From Apostichopus japonicus (taxonomy: Eukaryota > Echinodermata > Holothuroidea > Aspidochirotida > Stichopodidae): DNA of 64,000 bases. The stretch covers positions 15,555,001 to 15,619,000 of the forward strand of contig NC_092570.1 in NCBI RefSeq assembly GCF_037975245.1. Reading direction: 5' to 3'. The notes below the pieces were generated by a model. It saw nothing but the letters and a program-made list of their open reading frames with translations. It was not told the origin of the DNA and did no database searches. Of the stretch, positions 1-11,800 are shown one piece after another. The position numbers and the translations under genes were made by a program. The stretch's first letter is position 1. Every line of letters begins with the position of its first letter.

Positions 1-194
<194 letters not shown>

Positions 195-393
195 CGACAG
201 TGTACCTTAGGTCGACATTTCAGTGTCTACCTATTGTTTTCACTACCATTTTAAGAAACTTTTTTATTGTCGCAAATAGCTTTATAATGTTCTCCGTCCT
301 CTAAAACGTTCATTTACAAGGTTTGGTTAGGGTTAGATTGAATTTAGTGTGTAAGTCAATGTAACTGTCGACCTAAGGTATGATCCATAGTTA

Positions 394-400
394 ATATATA

Positions 401-476
<76 letters not shown>

Positions 477-495
477 TACATATATATATATATAA

Positions 496-549
<54 letters not shown>

Positions 550-560
550 GTATATATGTA

Positions 561-619
<59 letters not shown>
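394..619. repeat. (TA)n tract with TG/CA interruptions
   Basis: Long TA repeats are broken by ACACACA and TATGTATA words. The frames in it encode only Y/I repeats. Confidence 0.96.
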
Positions 620-621
<2 letters not shown>

Positions 622-1331
622 TTCTCTGTGAACGTTGCAAGGAATCAATAAAAGCCTACATGCGGACATAAGATATATAGAGGTTTTTCAGACTTTGAAT
701 TTCAACAGCTATAGCAGTTTTGTACTCTTTACTTAGCCTTGAGGTGGATGTACCCAATTCAAATACAGTTCTTTAACGCTTCACAATTGGATTTTCTGTG
801 TTGACATTGACATTTTCAGATAATGACCTCTGTTGAAATTTGACCTTTATAAGGAAAAACAGTAGGTTTAATCATTGTACCCAATAAATTGCATTCCTAA
901 GCTACGTATGAAAAATGGACCAATTTTTACAATCAGTGCCACAAATTCAATTATTTTTAATGGGTTTGTTTTTCTTAAGAGTATACTTTAGTCATAACAA
1001 TTTATTAATATCTCAAGAAAATCTCACGTTTGAAAAAGAGCACTTTTTAATTTGTGTAAACAAAAGGCGCAATTAAGCGGAACCCCAGGTTAACGTTCGC
1101 CGCTGAACTTACTATTTAAAAGTTTGGCAGTGGACGCGATTACACATTAACTGCGTTCTTTGTCCTTATACATAGGCTATTTGGTTAGGCTAAATTACCT
1201 TTAGGCTCAATATGAGTTACTAACCGTGGTATATGAACACTTTCTTTTGACTTGGACTTAACATGGCGTCGCATCGTAGTCTTACTAGTTCAAGCAAAAT
1301 TCAAGACGGATCGTGTTTCCTATGAACTTAC

Positions 1332-1401
1332 CTGATTTGAATCCGATGTCGAGAATTGCCACAATTTGAATAGTGTTGGCGCCTACCTTTCTTTCTAAAG
1401 C
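1332..1401 (-). CDS. P3 exon 3
   Basis: The exon is 70 nt, between CCTAAAAG and CAG|GTAAGT. It encodes [20 protein letters not shown], matching TVERSVKKKNVSIVIALDIG of P1. Confidence 0.75.
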
Positions 1402-4400
1402 CTTTTAGGAAAACACAGAGAGAGGGAGAGAGAAGGAAAGCTTAGTCGGGTATGACTATTCATCAAGGATAATAAATTTGTTGCTGAGATAAAACAAAAA
1501 AATATGAGATCATAACCATATTTATAATGTTCATACTGTCAGTAAAAGTGTATATAGAGCATGACGTTAAAGTACATGTTTATACAGAAAATGTCCCAAG
1601 TAGGCTTACATCGGATGAGAAACCAGGATCCGCAGGCCCACTCTCGATTCCTCGAGATGCCATCAGCGACGTAGCCAGGAATTTGAAAGGGGGGGGGGGA
1701 GCCCTTTTTGCGATTGATATAGATTTTCAAAGTTGTAGGCACGACTATCTGAGCGGAGCGCCACCATCGGTTGGCGCGGAGCGTACAAGAAATTTTTTGG
1801 TTTTACAAACCCCCAGATGGCCGGAAACGGCCCTTCCCTAGCGTTCATTCTGGTTCCCTGGCCTCTTGCTAACTTGAGACACCTCATTCAATATCACTTT
1901 TAAACCCAAAAAACAAACGAGTTAAAATAGTACGTAATTCAAAAATACATAATGTATTAAAATTAGCAAGGTACACAAGGGCGGCGGAAGCACTTTTAAT
2001 CTGGGGGGGGGGGCACCGACGTCAAAGGGCACTTTGCAGAAATTCGATTGGACTGATGCAGCCTGATATTTAGTACCCTTTATAAATCTTGATGTATTAT
2101 CTTATTTGCGTATACACATCACTCCATCAACGCCCCCCCCCCCCCCCCGTCTTAGTAGTCTTACTTTTCAACTTCTGATACTTGTAGATACAAAGATAGG
2201 CCAGAAATGTCTTTGATACAACCATAGCCAGTATTTGTCTTTGATACAACTGTAGCTAGTAAATGTTTATCGAAAAGGCTGTTTTGGAACTTCGAACGCC
2301 GATCGTGACAACAACAGGCAACAAAGTGCTGCAGCTCTATACATACAAAGTCTGTTAATCAACGATAGGCTTATTTGACTGTGGAATGTTCTCAACTGAA
2401 ATTTTATCTGCGTAAACGGGTTCTTAAGTATATTACAAAACTGACAAGATCGTATCCTAGTCTTTTTTTTTGGCGGGTAGAGTATTGAATGAAACGGCAC
2501 GCGATATGAATGACAGCCTAGATGACAGAAGAATAGGTCACCTAATTTAGCCATAATCTTGCTACGTTCATTTCAATAGTTTTTCCTGTCGAGACTCTTA
2601 AACTCGTCCAGCAAGCTTATGGATTTGAATTATGGGTGTTTTAATAAAAAAGATAACTTGGCCAAAAAAAGTGTAGGCCCAGGCCTACAGTGCTACATAC
2701 TGGCTACGCCCCTGATAGTTCTAAATTAGGATTAGATCTCTTACTGAAATATCGCTGACCTAATAAGGTGATCAAGAGTACAAGTTTTATGTAGAAAAAG
2801 GGCACATTTTTAACCTGAGGAAAAGTGGGGGGGCACTTGCCCCCTGTGCCCCCCGGTTCCGCCGCCCTTGAAGGTACATGTACAAAGTAGTCTTACTTTT
2901 CAACTTCTGATACTTGTAGATACAAAGATAGTCCAGAAATGTCTTTGATACAACTGTAGCTAGTACATGTTTAAGTTAGCCTACTAAGAGAATGCAAATT
3001 TCTCAAGTGTTTTCTCAACTGAAATATTATCTGCGTAAACGGGTTCTTAACTACATGTTAAAAAACTGACAAGATCGGATTTCGGCGGGTAGAGTGTTGA
3101 ATGAAACTATCGTGCTACATACTGGCTATGCCCTGATCATATGATATCAGTATCAGCAGATTTTGTTTCCTGTTTAAATTCTTTTACATGTTCTTTTACA
3201 TAATATATCAGAAAGACAAACATAGTGCTCTTTTACAAGTTTTCCAGTAGGATGATTCTTGTTTATTGTCCAATGTCTGGACTTTAATACATTTGACGAA
3301 CTTAAGTGATGGACAATATAAACTTTCATATTTTGTAATACAGCCAGATATGCAGTGGCCTAAAAACAAATATCGTTATCGCAGTGTATTAGCAGTGTAA
3401 TAATTATTTATAGGAAGTGCGTATCACGTACGATTGCTAGCTTAGCTTCATAACATGCTGTTCATGCAACAACTTAGAACGACTCATTGAACGAACATTG
3501 TCGACGTTGTTGTGCATACAGTTCGTGACATTCCATAGAGTGCGGTTAGGTAGGCAATATGTATTTTATTACGCAGTGGCCAACTGTAGGCTTGTAATTG
3601 GCTATAAGCTAAATTTAGCTAATTGCATCTGCCAAACTAAGTAAGTAGTTGAATCAGTAGGCGTGAATATTACTACGATTACAATCGAGTTAACGGAGCT
3701 GACGAGTATTCAAGATCAAAAGAGCACTGACAAAATACCATGCTAAAAAAACGACAGTTTAAAAAAAAAAAATCGACACTGAAAGGGGGGAGCGGTCGCT
3801 CCCCCTGCTCCCCCCTGGCTACGTCCCTGGATGCCATAAATGTTGTTTTATTGGTCTTTCTTAAATCATTATGGGGTCAAAATGTGTGTGTGTGTGGTTT
3901 TGTGGATCATAGTTATACTATACTGAGATGGTAAAGCAATGTTGCACATATTATACTTACAATAATATTGAGGCAAAATACCCGTTAATGTTCTCAAAGG
4001 AGTCTTTTAGCAAGAACAAGACTAAAATAAACGAAATGTAGCTAAACGGAAATTTAAATACTGGTACCATATACTAACAATCATTCGTTCCATTGTTGAG
4101 TATAGTACTATGAGAAAGAAAACAACATGAATCAGGAAAGAATATTTGCATTACAAACATGATCACCGAGAGAGAACGAATCCATTCGATGACGTCGTCA
4201 AAGCAGCCCTGCTCAACAGGGTGTCTGTTTACTGAAATCAATCTATCGTCATTCCTAGATAGAAATAGATAAACAGGAAATATTGTTGAGGTAAACATGA
4301 TGAAAACAAAGGAGAAGGAGAAGGAGAAGGAGATGGAGAAGGAGAAGGAGATGGAGAAGGAGAAGGAGAAGGAGAAGGAGAAGGAGAAGGAGAAGGAGAA

Positions 4401-4628
4401 GGAGAAGGAGAAGGAGAAGGAGAAGAAAAAGAAAAGAAATCATTGTGACGAAAAAGAAATTTACCTGATGCCTGCATTGAAGACAATTCCGCCTTCCTCA
4501 ATACTTTGAAAACAGATATGCTTCCCGTTTTGGACCTCTTTCTGCTCTAAGAAGGCTGATAAGTCGATGCTTATATCAGACAGTGTGGGGTGCAATATTG
4601 TCAGCAAAGATCTTCGCAGTTGCGCCAT
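1332..4628 (-). CDS. P3: diverged PDZ paralog, first three exons (rest off the left edge or lost)
   Basis: Minus-strand exons 4465-4628 (164 nt), 4155-4254 (100 nt) and 1332-1401 (70 nt) join in frame. They give about 111 residues with the same intron phases as P1. Exon 1 has a start preceded by an in-frame TAG, about ten extra N-terminal residues ([12 protein letters not shown]), then [18 protein letters not shown] and [12 protein letters not shown]. Exon 2 gives [12 protein letters not shown] and [15 protein letters not shown]; exon 3 gives [23 protein letters not shown] similarity to P1 is low while the protein pattern and exon lengths are kept, which suggests selection and an older split. 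No homolog of P1 exon 4 was recognised at 190-1331. Intron 1 is only 210 bp and mostly a (GAGAAG)n tract. Intron 2 carries a nested hAT pair. Confidence 0.7.
1664..3829 (+). mobile_element. hAT-like non-autonomous element, copy A1 (in P3 intron 2)
   Basis: The ends are CAGCGACGTAGCCAGG and CCTGGCTACGTCCCTG, inverted. The element is flanked by an exact 8-bp duplication GATGCCAT (1656-1663 and 3830-3837). The interior has G- and C-runs near both ends and no transposase. It is interrupted by the element at 1976-2870. Confidence 0.85.
1976..2870 (+). mobile_element. hAT-like element nested inside copy A1
   Basis: A perfect 14-bp inverted repeat, CAAGGGCGGCGGAA and TTCCGCCGCCCTTG, is flanked by an exact 8-bp duplication AAGGTACA (1968-1975 and 2871-2878). 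Its core repeats internal sequence of its host family (compare 2150-2260 with 2885-2970), so the two families share a body but differ in ends. Confidence 0.85.
4155..4254 (-). CDS. P3 exon 2
   Basis: The exon is 100 nt, between TTTCTATCTAG and TTT|GTAATG. It encodes [20 protein letters not shown], aligning with DSDRLVAIHKTDV plus NLSFDE of P1. Length and phase are identical. Confidence 0.75.
4304..4432 (+). repeat. (GAGAAG)n-type microsatellite in P3 intron 1
   Basis: About 20 units of GAGAAG or GAGATG fill most of the 210-bp intron. On the gene strand it is a pyrimidine tract (CTTCTC) upstream of the exon 2 acceptor. Confidence 0.9.
4465..4628 (-). CDS. P3 exon 1
   Basis: The exon runs from ATG to ATCAG|GTAAAT. 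It encodes [18 protein letters not shown] and [17 protein letters not shown], aligning residue by residue with P1 exon 1 after the HP. Confidence 0.72.
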
Positions 4629-4891
4629 ATTGTTCTATAAACGTTAGAGTTAAAAATGAAACGGCTTGTGGTGAATGGATATTAATTGATACATTACATA
4701 CCAGTATACGTGTCCAGATCGTATATATTATCAGCCTGCTTTTCTCAACACAAAATCACAATAGAATATAACAGCCAGCAGGCCTTTCCGGTACCGATAT
4801 GCGATTCCACTGCCAAGTATTGCTGAAAATCACAATATATTTTCTAAACAATATTCCTTAATTGACAATTATGAGTGATATTTAGTTTCTC

Positions 4892-4903
4892 CTATATATA
4901 TGT

Positions 4904-4935
<32 letters not shown>

Positions 4936-4936
4936 C

Positions 4937-4970
<34 letters not shown>

Positions 4971-4998
4971 CACATATATATATATATGTGTGTGTGTA

Positions 4999-5070
<72 letters not shown>
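4892..5070. repeat. Mixed (TA)n, (CA)n, (GT)n tract
   Basis: TATA, CACA and GTGT runs alternate over about 180 bp; no coding. Confidence 0.95.
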
Positions 5071-5073
<3 letters not shown>

Positions 5074-5119
5074 CTTGCAAGCACAACAGATCTTCTCATA
5101 CTTCTCAGTGTAGCTTATA

Positions 5120-7440
5120 ATGCTTCTGACGAGTCCTATATACCTATACATGATATATATGTATATATGTGTATGCATGGATAAAGATACACAAAGATGT
5201 AAATAACCGCGGGAATCCGTTTGCGTACACTGAGTTAGTATTTCTTTTCCCGTCCCCATAGAATTTCTTTCCCATATTGTGACTCGTGAACGTAATCTGA
5301 CTGTTTTCTAGAAACAAGATTAGTTCCTTATTCAAATTTCATCGTTTGGCATTTTCTTAGAAGCGAAGAGAATAGTTTTTTGTTTTTTTAATTTGTTACT
5401 AAATTTACATTTCTATAGCAATTTTGTTCAACGTTCACCTTTAGCTACCGGCATATCCTTGACTTGCAACTTCAACTGAATTAAGCTAGCCAGTCATTTG
5501 AGGTGCATACGCACAAAGTTGACCGAGTAGTTTGCCTTTTCCTTCATTATCACGTGACATTTGGCATTGTACATTACATAGCCTAATGCACTAAAGACAG
5601 TCTTTGGTATCCCACTTGTATTTGAACTTTTCGGTTACATTGTTATTTTGATATTTGTAATGGCCGCAGTGCTGCTTTTTGGTTATTTCACCTTTGACTT
5701 TTGACCCTATGAACTTATTTTCGTACACATTTAACAACGTTTGACCTACGACCCCCTTTCGATCACACCACTTTTGGCTTCTAACATTAATTCATGCACT
5801 GTAGACATATATAGTCTGTGACCATTAAATAATTGTGGCTGTGCTCTAAGTACACAGGTATTTACTGTAAAACGCCGAAGGTCACGCGATCAATTGGTTT
5901 CAAAGGTCAAAATAAAGTCCAAATTTCGAGATTAAGTTAAAGGCGAGATTGATGAAGAGAAACTTGGAGGCAACTATACTGTCAACACAATATTGGAATG
6001 CCAGTGGAAAGAATTCAGCAAAAACAAGGCAAAATAATACGAAATATTTCGATGAACAACAGAAATTTCGTTTTTACAGGTTAATACATGTTACAGGTTG
6101 TTGAGGAATTAGTTTTGTTGTAATGTGAAGACCCAAAACGGGGCCATCTTGAAGAGTTTTCAGTAGTAAGATAAAATATAGAGCACAAATCGTATGCAAT
6201 GATCATGAATTTCCTTTTTCAATAGCAAAATGTCTTCCACCTTAATTTTCCCCGTCATTTTGGGGAAAAATCCATCCGTGGGAAATTTGATCAAGTCAAA
6301 TATTTACTTGTTCTTTAGGCTTGCTGTCTAGTTTGATGATGTCATTCTCTGTAAAGGGACTACTTTCCAGATTTGACAGTTTGAACTTTTTGTGTGTGGG
6401 TTTACGACATGTGAGAATGACCCAAATTGTTTTTGCTCTTAGCGTTTCTCTATGGTACGTTTAATGTAAACAAGTTGTAGGTCGTTCTATTACATGTATG
6501 GGTGCAATTGTCGTGGGTAATATTGCTTTAGCACAATTCATACGTGATATCCAAAACATTTAAGCAAATTAAACAGAGGAACACGTTTTCATTCTGTTAT
6601 TGCATGAATGAAAACTACGAAGTTCAAATACTGTTGGTTCTTTGTTTTTTGCAATGGGGCATTTTTTTGTATCATTTAGTAATAAAGTACAACGATCGAT
6701 CTATTCCATAAAATAAGTTTGTGGCAGTTTAGATCCAATGACAATCAATGGGGGATGTGCTGCCTTCTTGTTACACCCATATCTTTAAGAGTGTATCATT
6801 GGTAACCCTTATACCCTTATATGCGCTTTCTTTTTTTGGCATTGGAATGCTTGTTTATCAAGAAAAACAAATACCAACCAAACAACCTTTAAAAATCGAT
6901 AACGATACATGCTCAGATTAGCACGTTCAGACAATGCGTTATAACGTATTTTGTAGAATTCATATAAAACTATTCCAGGAAAGTTTGAAAGAAACGAAAG
7001 CTTGCGGTCGGTCCACCGCCTTACGGTCTGTTGGATAAACTGTAAGTTTGTTTGTTCTTTTCATAGGCATAAAGGAACCGAGGGAAGGGTTCATCCTGTT
7101 TATTAAGAATGGTGTATTTTTACGGTATAATATAACTGTATGCAGGAGGCCTACGCTTAGACGTATATCATTTACTAGTGCTTTGTGAAAAACGGTGCGA
7201 AGTATTTGTTTTACGGGGGTACCTTGAAACCGTGAATGCCACGTCGTTGTAAATCGTGTAAGAACATCTCCTCTCATGTAAAAGTTTCCTATACTGTTAT
7301 ATGAATAACTTAGTACAATTGTTTTAGCTTTATTCTATTATGATGCGTTATGTCGACAACCCATCTCATGTTAATGTAAATGGATAAGCTTTAAGAAAAT
7401 TCACCCAAGATAGAAATTGGGCACGAAAACCAAACTACTT
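5120..7440. other. Gene-free stretch
   Basis: No exon, transposon end or strong repeat was recognised. It contains scattered TGACCTTT/TTTGACC words, common in this window's non-coding DNA. Confidence 0.5.
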
Positions 7441-7447
7441 ATTAAGT

Positions 7448-7581
7448 GATCCGCTTCCAACCATAGTCCCCTTTGTAAAGAGACTGTGACCCTGTGATCA
7501 TCGTCAGATGTGTATCACAAGCCTTTTAATAGGGGGAACAGATACTACACTTGGTCTTAGCCAAAAGGCCGAGAAGCGAAT
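7448..7581 (-). repeat. U2 snRNA-derived repeat, copy 1
   Basis: The minus strand starts with TCGCTTCTCGGCCTTTTGGC and TAAGACCAAGTGTAGTATCTGT. This matches the first 45 or so nt of U2 snRNA, including the branch-site-pairing GTAGTA, with one extra base and one substitution. After CTGTTC it departs completely from U2, so it is not an intact gene. The non-U2 part is shared with the copy at 38.9-39.0 kb, so this is a U2-headed repeat (SINE-like). Confidence 0.7.
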
Positions 7582-7630
7582 GGATACGGTATAATTGGTC
7601 AACGTGTAACATCCAAATGTTAGTCGATTT

Positions 7631-7632
<2 letters not shown>

Positions 7633-7687
<55 letters not shown>

Positions 7688-7690
7688 CAA
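7633..7690. repeat. (TA)n tract next to U2-like repeat
   Basis: About 55 bp of TA lies near the U2 5'-end side of the 7.5-kb repeat. Confidence 0.93.
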
Positions 7691-8429
7691 TTATTTCTCA
7701 AGTACATATAGCGGCTTTGTGTATTTGAGATTAGAGCATGCTGTCACATTAAGTTTAGAAGAAACAACAGTTTTTTTTTAACGGCAACAGACACATGTAA
7801 TGATACAATGTACAATATTCATAACAACCTATATATTATACACATTAAGTGCATAAGCAAGCCTTGATATCACAAACCAGAATAAAAACGCAACATTATG
7901 GTAAAGAATTGAAAAGTATACCTGTGTATATTAGTTGACACAAAACGATAATAACTTGAGTTTCAAGTTTGCAATCACACAAAGGGGAGACGAGTGAGCA
8001 GTCCATGGCGTTACAGATCTCATCACAAAAAATTGGATATGTGACCACTGCCATCGTTATAGCTCACCAACTTTGAAGTGGATGGGCCTTCAAGTGACTA
8101 GTTGACTTTGACAGACCCCCATGATCTTTTGACATTATACTTAAAACAAACATTCTAAGCGTCAATAAACTCGCGGGCACTACAACTCATGCCCCAGGCA
8201 CATACCCACCAAAAAGTCCATGATATGACGTATGGACATACAGCAAGGAATAGTTTGCGGAGGACCCCCCCCCCCCCCTTTTCCGTCCAAAATAGGCCAT
8301 GCATGTCATATCCCCTTTGACCTCCGTTGATAACGTGGCCTTTTGGCGTTTTATATTAGTAATTGCACTGTATACATATACTCTGTACGTGATATCCTTT
8401 ACTTGTTTTTTTGAAGTTTGGTGCCACAT

Positions 8430-8432
<3 letters not shown>

Positions 8433-8486
<54 letters not shown>
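8433..8486. repeat. (TA)n tract
   Basis: About 50 bp of pure TA follows GTGTATATA. Confidence 0.95.
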
Positions 8487-8488
<2 letters not shown>

Positions 8489-8555
8489 GTACAATTGGAA
8501 TACATTTGCTTTAGACTGCATGCCTGTTACCGGTGAATATACCGTTTCCACCCTC

Positions 8556-8834
8556 AACTTTAAAGGCGATATCGCTCGTAGACTTTTTTTTTAGGGCGCT
8601 GGCATTATCGAGGTTTCAGCGAGGTTTACGGGGACCCCTATTAATCACGTGACCTCGGTGGCAAATTTAGATCAGTGAATAGCACAGGCAAGCGTATTCG
8701 CAACAAGCCCGTACCCATTGCACACATAATGTTATAACACAGCATTTCAGTTTACTGTACTGTTTACCACATAGGACCTTCGTCCTCGATAGTTTGTTGT
8801 TTGTGTGCCTTTTGAGTAAAGAATACTGTACGAT
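8556..8834 (+). repeat. Repeat F, copy 1
   Basis: It runs from AAAGGCGATATCGCTCGTAG through CACGTGACCTCGGTGGCAAA to GTGCCTTTTGAGTAAAGAAT. It is repeated in reverse at 39839-40090. It ends about 40 bp before the ATG at 8874. Confidence 0.65.
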
Positions 8835-8873
8835 TTTCGTCCAAATACATTCGATTAGAGTATTGTGACAATC

Positions 8874-11800
8874 ATGGAAAAAGGATCAGGGCAAGAAGAA
8901 TCGGGCGAAATAAAACGACCTTATCCTGGAACGAGCGTAGGTTAGGTTTAAGTGGAGGAAGGCCTTTGCTGCATGGACCTGACAAAAACAGCAGTGCAAA
9001 GGAACAACAGCGACGAAGAGATGCCACGAAGATCTATCTTCTACGTTCCTATGTAAGCTGGCAAATGGAGAAAGAACTATACAGACATGTCCATGATTTG
9101 ACTTCTGTGAGCGACGTATATTTCGCAGGACATTTGCTTCAGGATCACACAAAAAGGTAATGATTTGCTAAGCTAGGCTAAAACTGTATAGGGTAGTTGT
9201 CCTAGGTTACATGTATAGCCTTTCAGTTTTGCGAAGTACAGAATACTGTCAAGTTCGGACACCCCTAAGAAATACACGATTTCACAATGATAACCTACAA
9301 GCAAAAGCCAGTATCACTAAAAACTACGAAGCTACAGTTATTTCCTCTCCAAAATGACCTGTGTGCAAGTATGTACGTATATATTTGTCAATAAAATGAA
9401 GATAACGGAGTTTTGGGGTATTTTAAGGCTTAGGTGTTCGAATTTCGCAGTGTCTAGTATGCTATTGTATTTGTAACATACATGATTTGATATGCCTAGG
9501 CCATGTAACTAGTCCTATCATTCATTATTTTTCCAATGGGCCTAGCGTATGCTAACCTTATCATACTTATCCTAGCACAAAGTAGCAGTAAGTTGTATCA
9601 CTGAGTCAGCATCATCACTGTTTGTGAATGCTTGTCATGAAGATACTGTATACAGTTAAAAATGAAAGTATCCTTTCTAAAGAAGACTGACTCATATTTA
9701 TGCAATGGAAAGCTGGGCCTTCTCATCACCAAATAGTAAACTGTTTTTGCCTCAACAAATTGATGGAAATATATTTTCTAACCACTAGGCCTTGGTGATC
9801 TGTTCATCCCCACCCCCTCCAGGTTCTAAATTGTTATCAGCTGTCCTTGTTTGAAGAAGATATTCTTGTGAATGAGCATTTGAAAAAAAGAGAGAAGTTT
9901 GAAGCCTCATCATTGCCCAGTCATAATTAACTAGGCATATATAGAACTAAGGCCTATTGTAATAAGTATCTGAATTTAGTGTTCAAAGTAACTGCATCCC
10001 CTAATTTTGTAATATGCACCAGTGAGGAAGACCTACTGTGCTGTACACGTACAACCACATGGACCTGCAGTTTTTCCTATAAAAATAATGCATCTACATA
10101 AATACTTTAGAATCACTCCTAACTGATTCACATGTTTTCACACCGCTACATATGCAACTATACCTTAGGTTTTTCTAAGGTCAGCCACAGCCAGCATATA
10201 CGCAATCAAGTTTTAATGGTTCATTTGGGCAACGGGGTGTACATGTTATCTACTGACTCAATCATGTGTACATTTCTGCGTTTGGGATTTTTGAAGGAAC
10301 CCAACTGCTATGCAAGAACTAAGGTAAATTAGCCTCACAAATTGAGGGATCATATTAGTACATATAGCTACACCTATATAAACCTTTATATTGCCATGCC
10401 TGGAGGTAAGAAAGTACCAGTTTTTTGTGTAGGCCTGATGCTATAATGTTGTGATAAGTTATCATATTTTTATATATGGGTCCATCCATGCCAAATCAAC
10501 AGTGGCCTCCACGCCCACCCTCTCAGAATTGCCTGAAATTGATATGGTGTCTTGCAATATGTCTCAAAGGATGAAATTGGGCAAAAAAAAATTGAAAAAC
10601 TTTTTGGTTGCTAGGATACGGCCCGCCTAGCAACCAAATCCAGATTGCATTTTAAGAGCCCTAAATGATCTGATGTTTAGTGTTCAAAAATTATAATCTA
10701 TTAAATTTGGTGACCGTAACTATCTCTTGTGGAGAGTAATCTAGCGTTAATGGTAGTCTGAAAACTAGCTATGCACGTAAACAGGAATTTTTCACAATGG
10801 TGGGCTTGTGTCATGGAGTAAGCTAGCATCTCAATTCTCACTCATGAAACCAACTGCTCACATAAACAGGAAGTTTACACAGTAGGTAAATAATGAGTGT
10901 ACATCAAACTTTGATCAAAAGACTGGACATCTTTTAGTGATATGAAACCAATCAGTTCACTTAGACAGGAAGTTTACATAGTAAATTGTACATTGACATG
11001 TGAGCTCAGGTTGTTGAGCAAGCAGTTGGGCAACACAAAATTATCCTCACAATTTTCTTGAAAGGTACCACGGTGTTAGGATATGTTGAAGAAGAGTATG
11101 AAAGAATATATCATCCTTATCTGGGTTTAAATCATTGTGGGTTAACAATATGTTATTATTGAATTCTGCCAAAGTGTTTGTTTGTTACTTTTCTCTTTCA
11201 TATTTTTTCTTGGGTAGGTATGATAAAAACATGTTTGTTTGTAATAATCATTACCAGATTCATTACGCATACAATTAAGCTTGGGGTGTACAGTAAAATT
11301 ACTATTTCAGTTATATGATTTACGGACAATTTTTTTGTTTCATTGAACAGGTGTTAAATGCATCTTTCCAGAAGGATGCCGAAAGTCAAACAGAGGCATT
11401 CTCAGCAGCTGTCACCACAGAAAGATCAGTTGACACTCAGAAAGGAGAAGGTAAATTTATATGTTTATCCTTGCATGAATAACAGACTGGAAGAGCAGTG
11501 CTAATCTTATATCTGATCTGATGTGATCAGAAAAATAATACAATTTCATTCTCATTAAATTCCTAAAGAAAAGAAAAAAATGGTAGCATATTGCTCATCC
11601 ACTAAAAAGGGTACATGTGTATGAGAATTTATATAAAAGTCAGTGGGCCTGATATTATGAGGATCTTCTTTAGAGGCAAACTGACTAGTAACAGGAAATT
11701 CAAGAGACACAATAGAGCCTGGTACAGAGAGGACATGGTGAACACAAAGAAAGAAGTTAATGGTGTATTGAAAAAAAGGAGTCAGGGAAAGCAGAGGTAT

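Noticed and set aside
391-669. Tyr/Ile repeat open frames over the TA tracts (also at 4.9-5.1, 36.5, 41.0 and 42.1 kb)
   Set aside because: Pure translation of TA microsatellites; no real protein.
3974-4019. Possible P3 exon 3 at a splice-like segment
   Set aside because: Wrong length and no protein match; the true 70-nt exon was found at 1332-1401.
4238-4501. SPSPSP- and KEKEKE-type frames
   Set aside because: Translation of the (GAGAAG)n repeat in P3 intron 1.
7448-7581. Functional U2 snRNA gene
   Set aside because: Homology stops after the first 45 or so bases; the Sm site and 3' stem-loops are absent.
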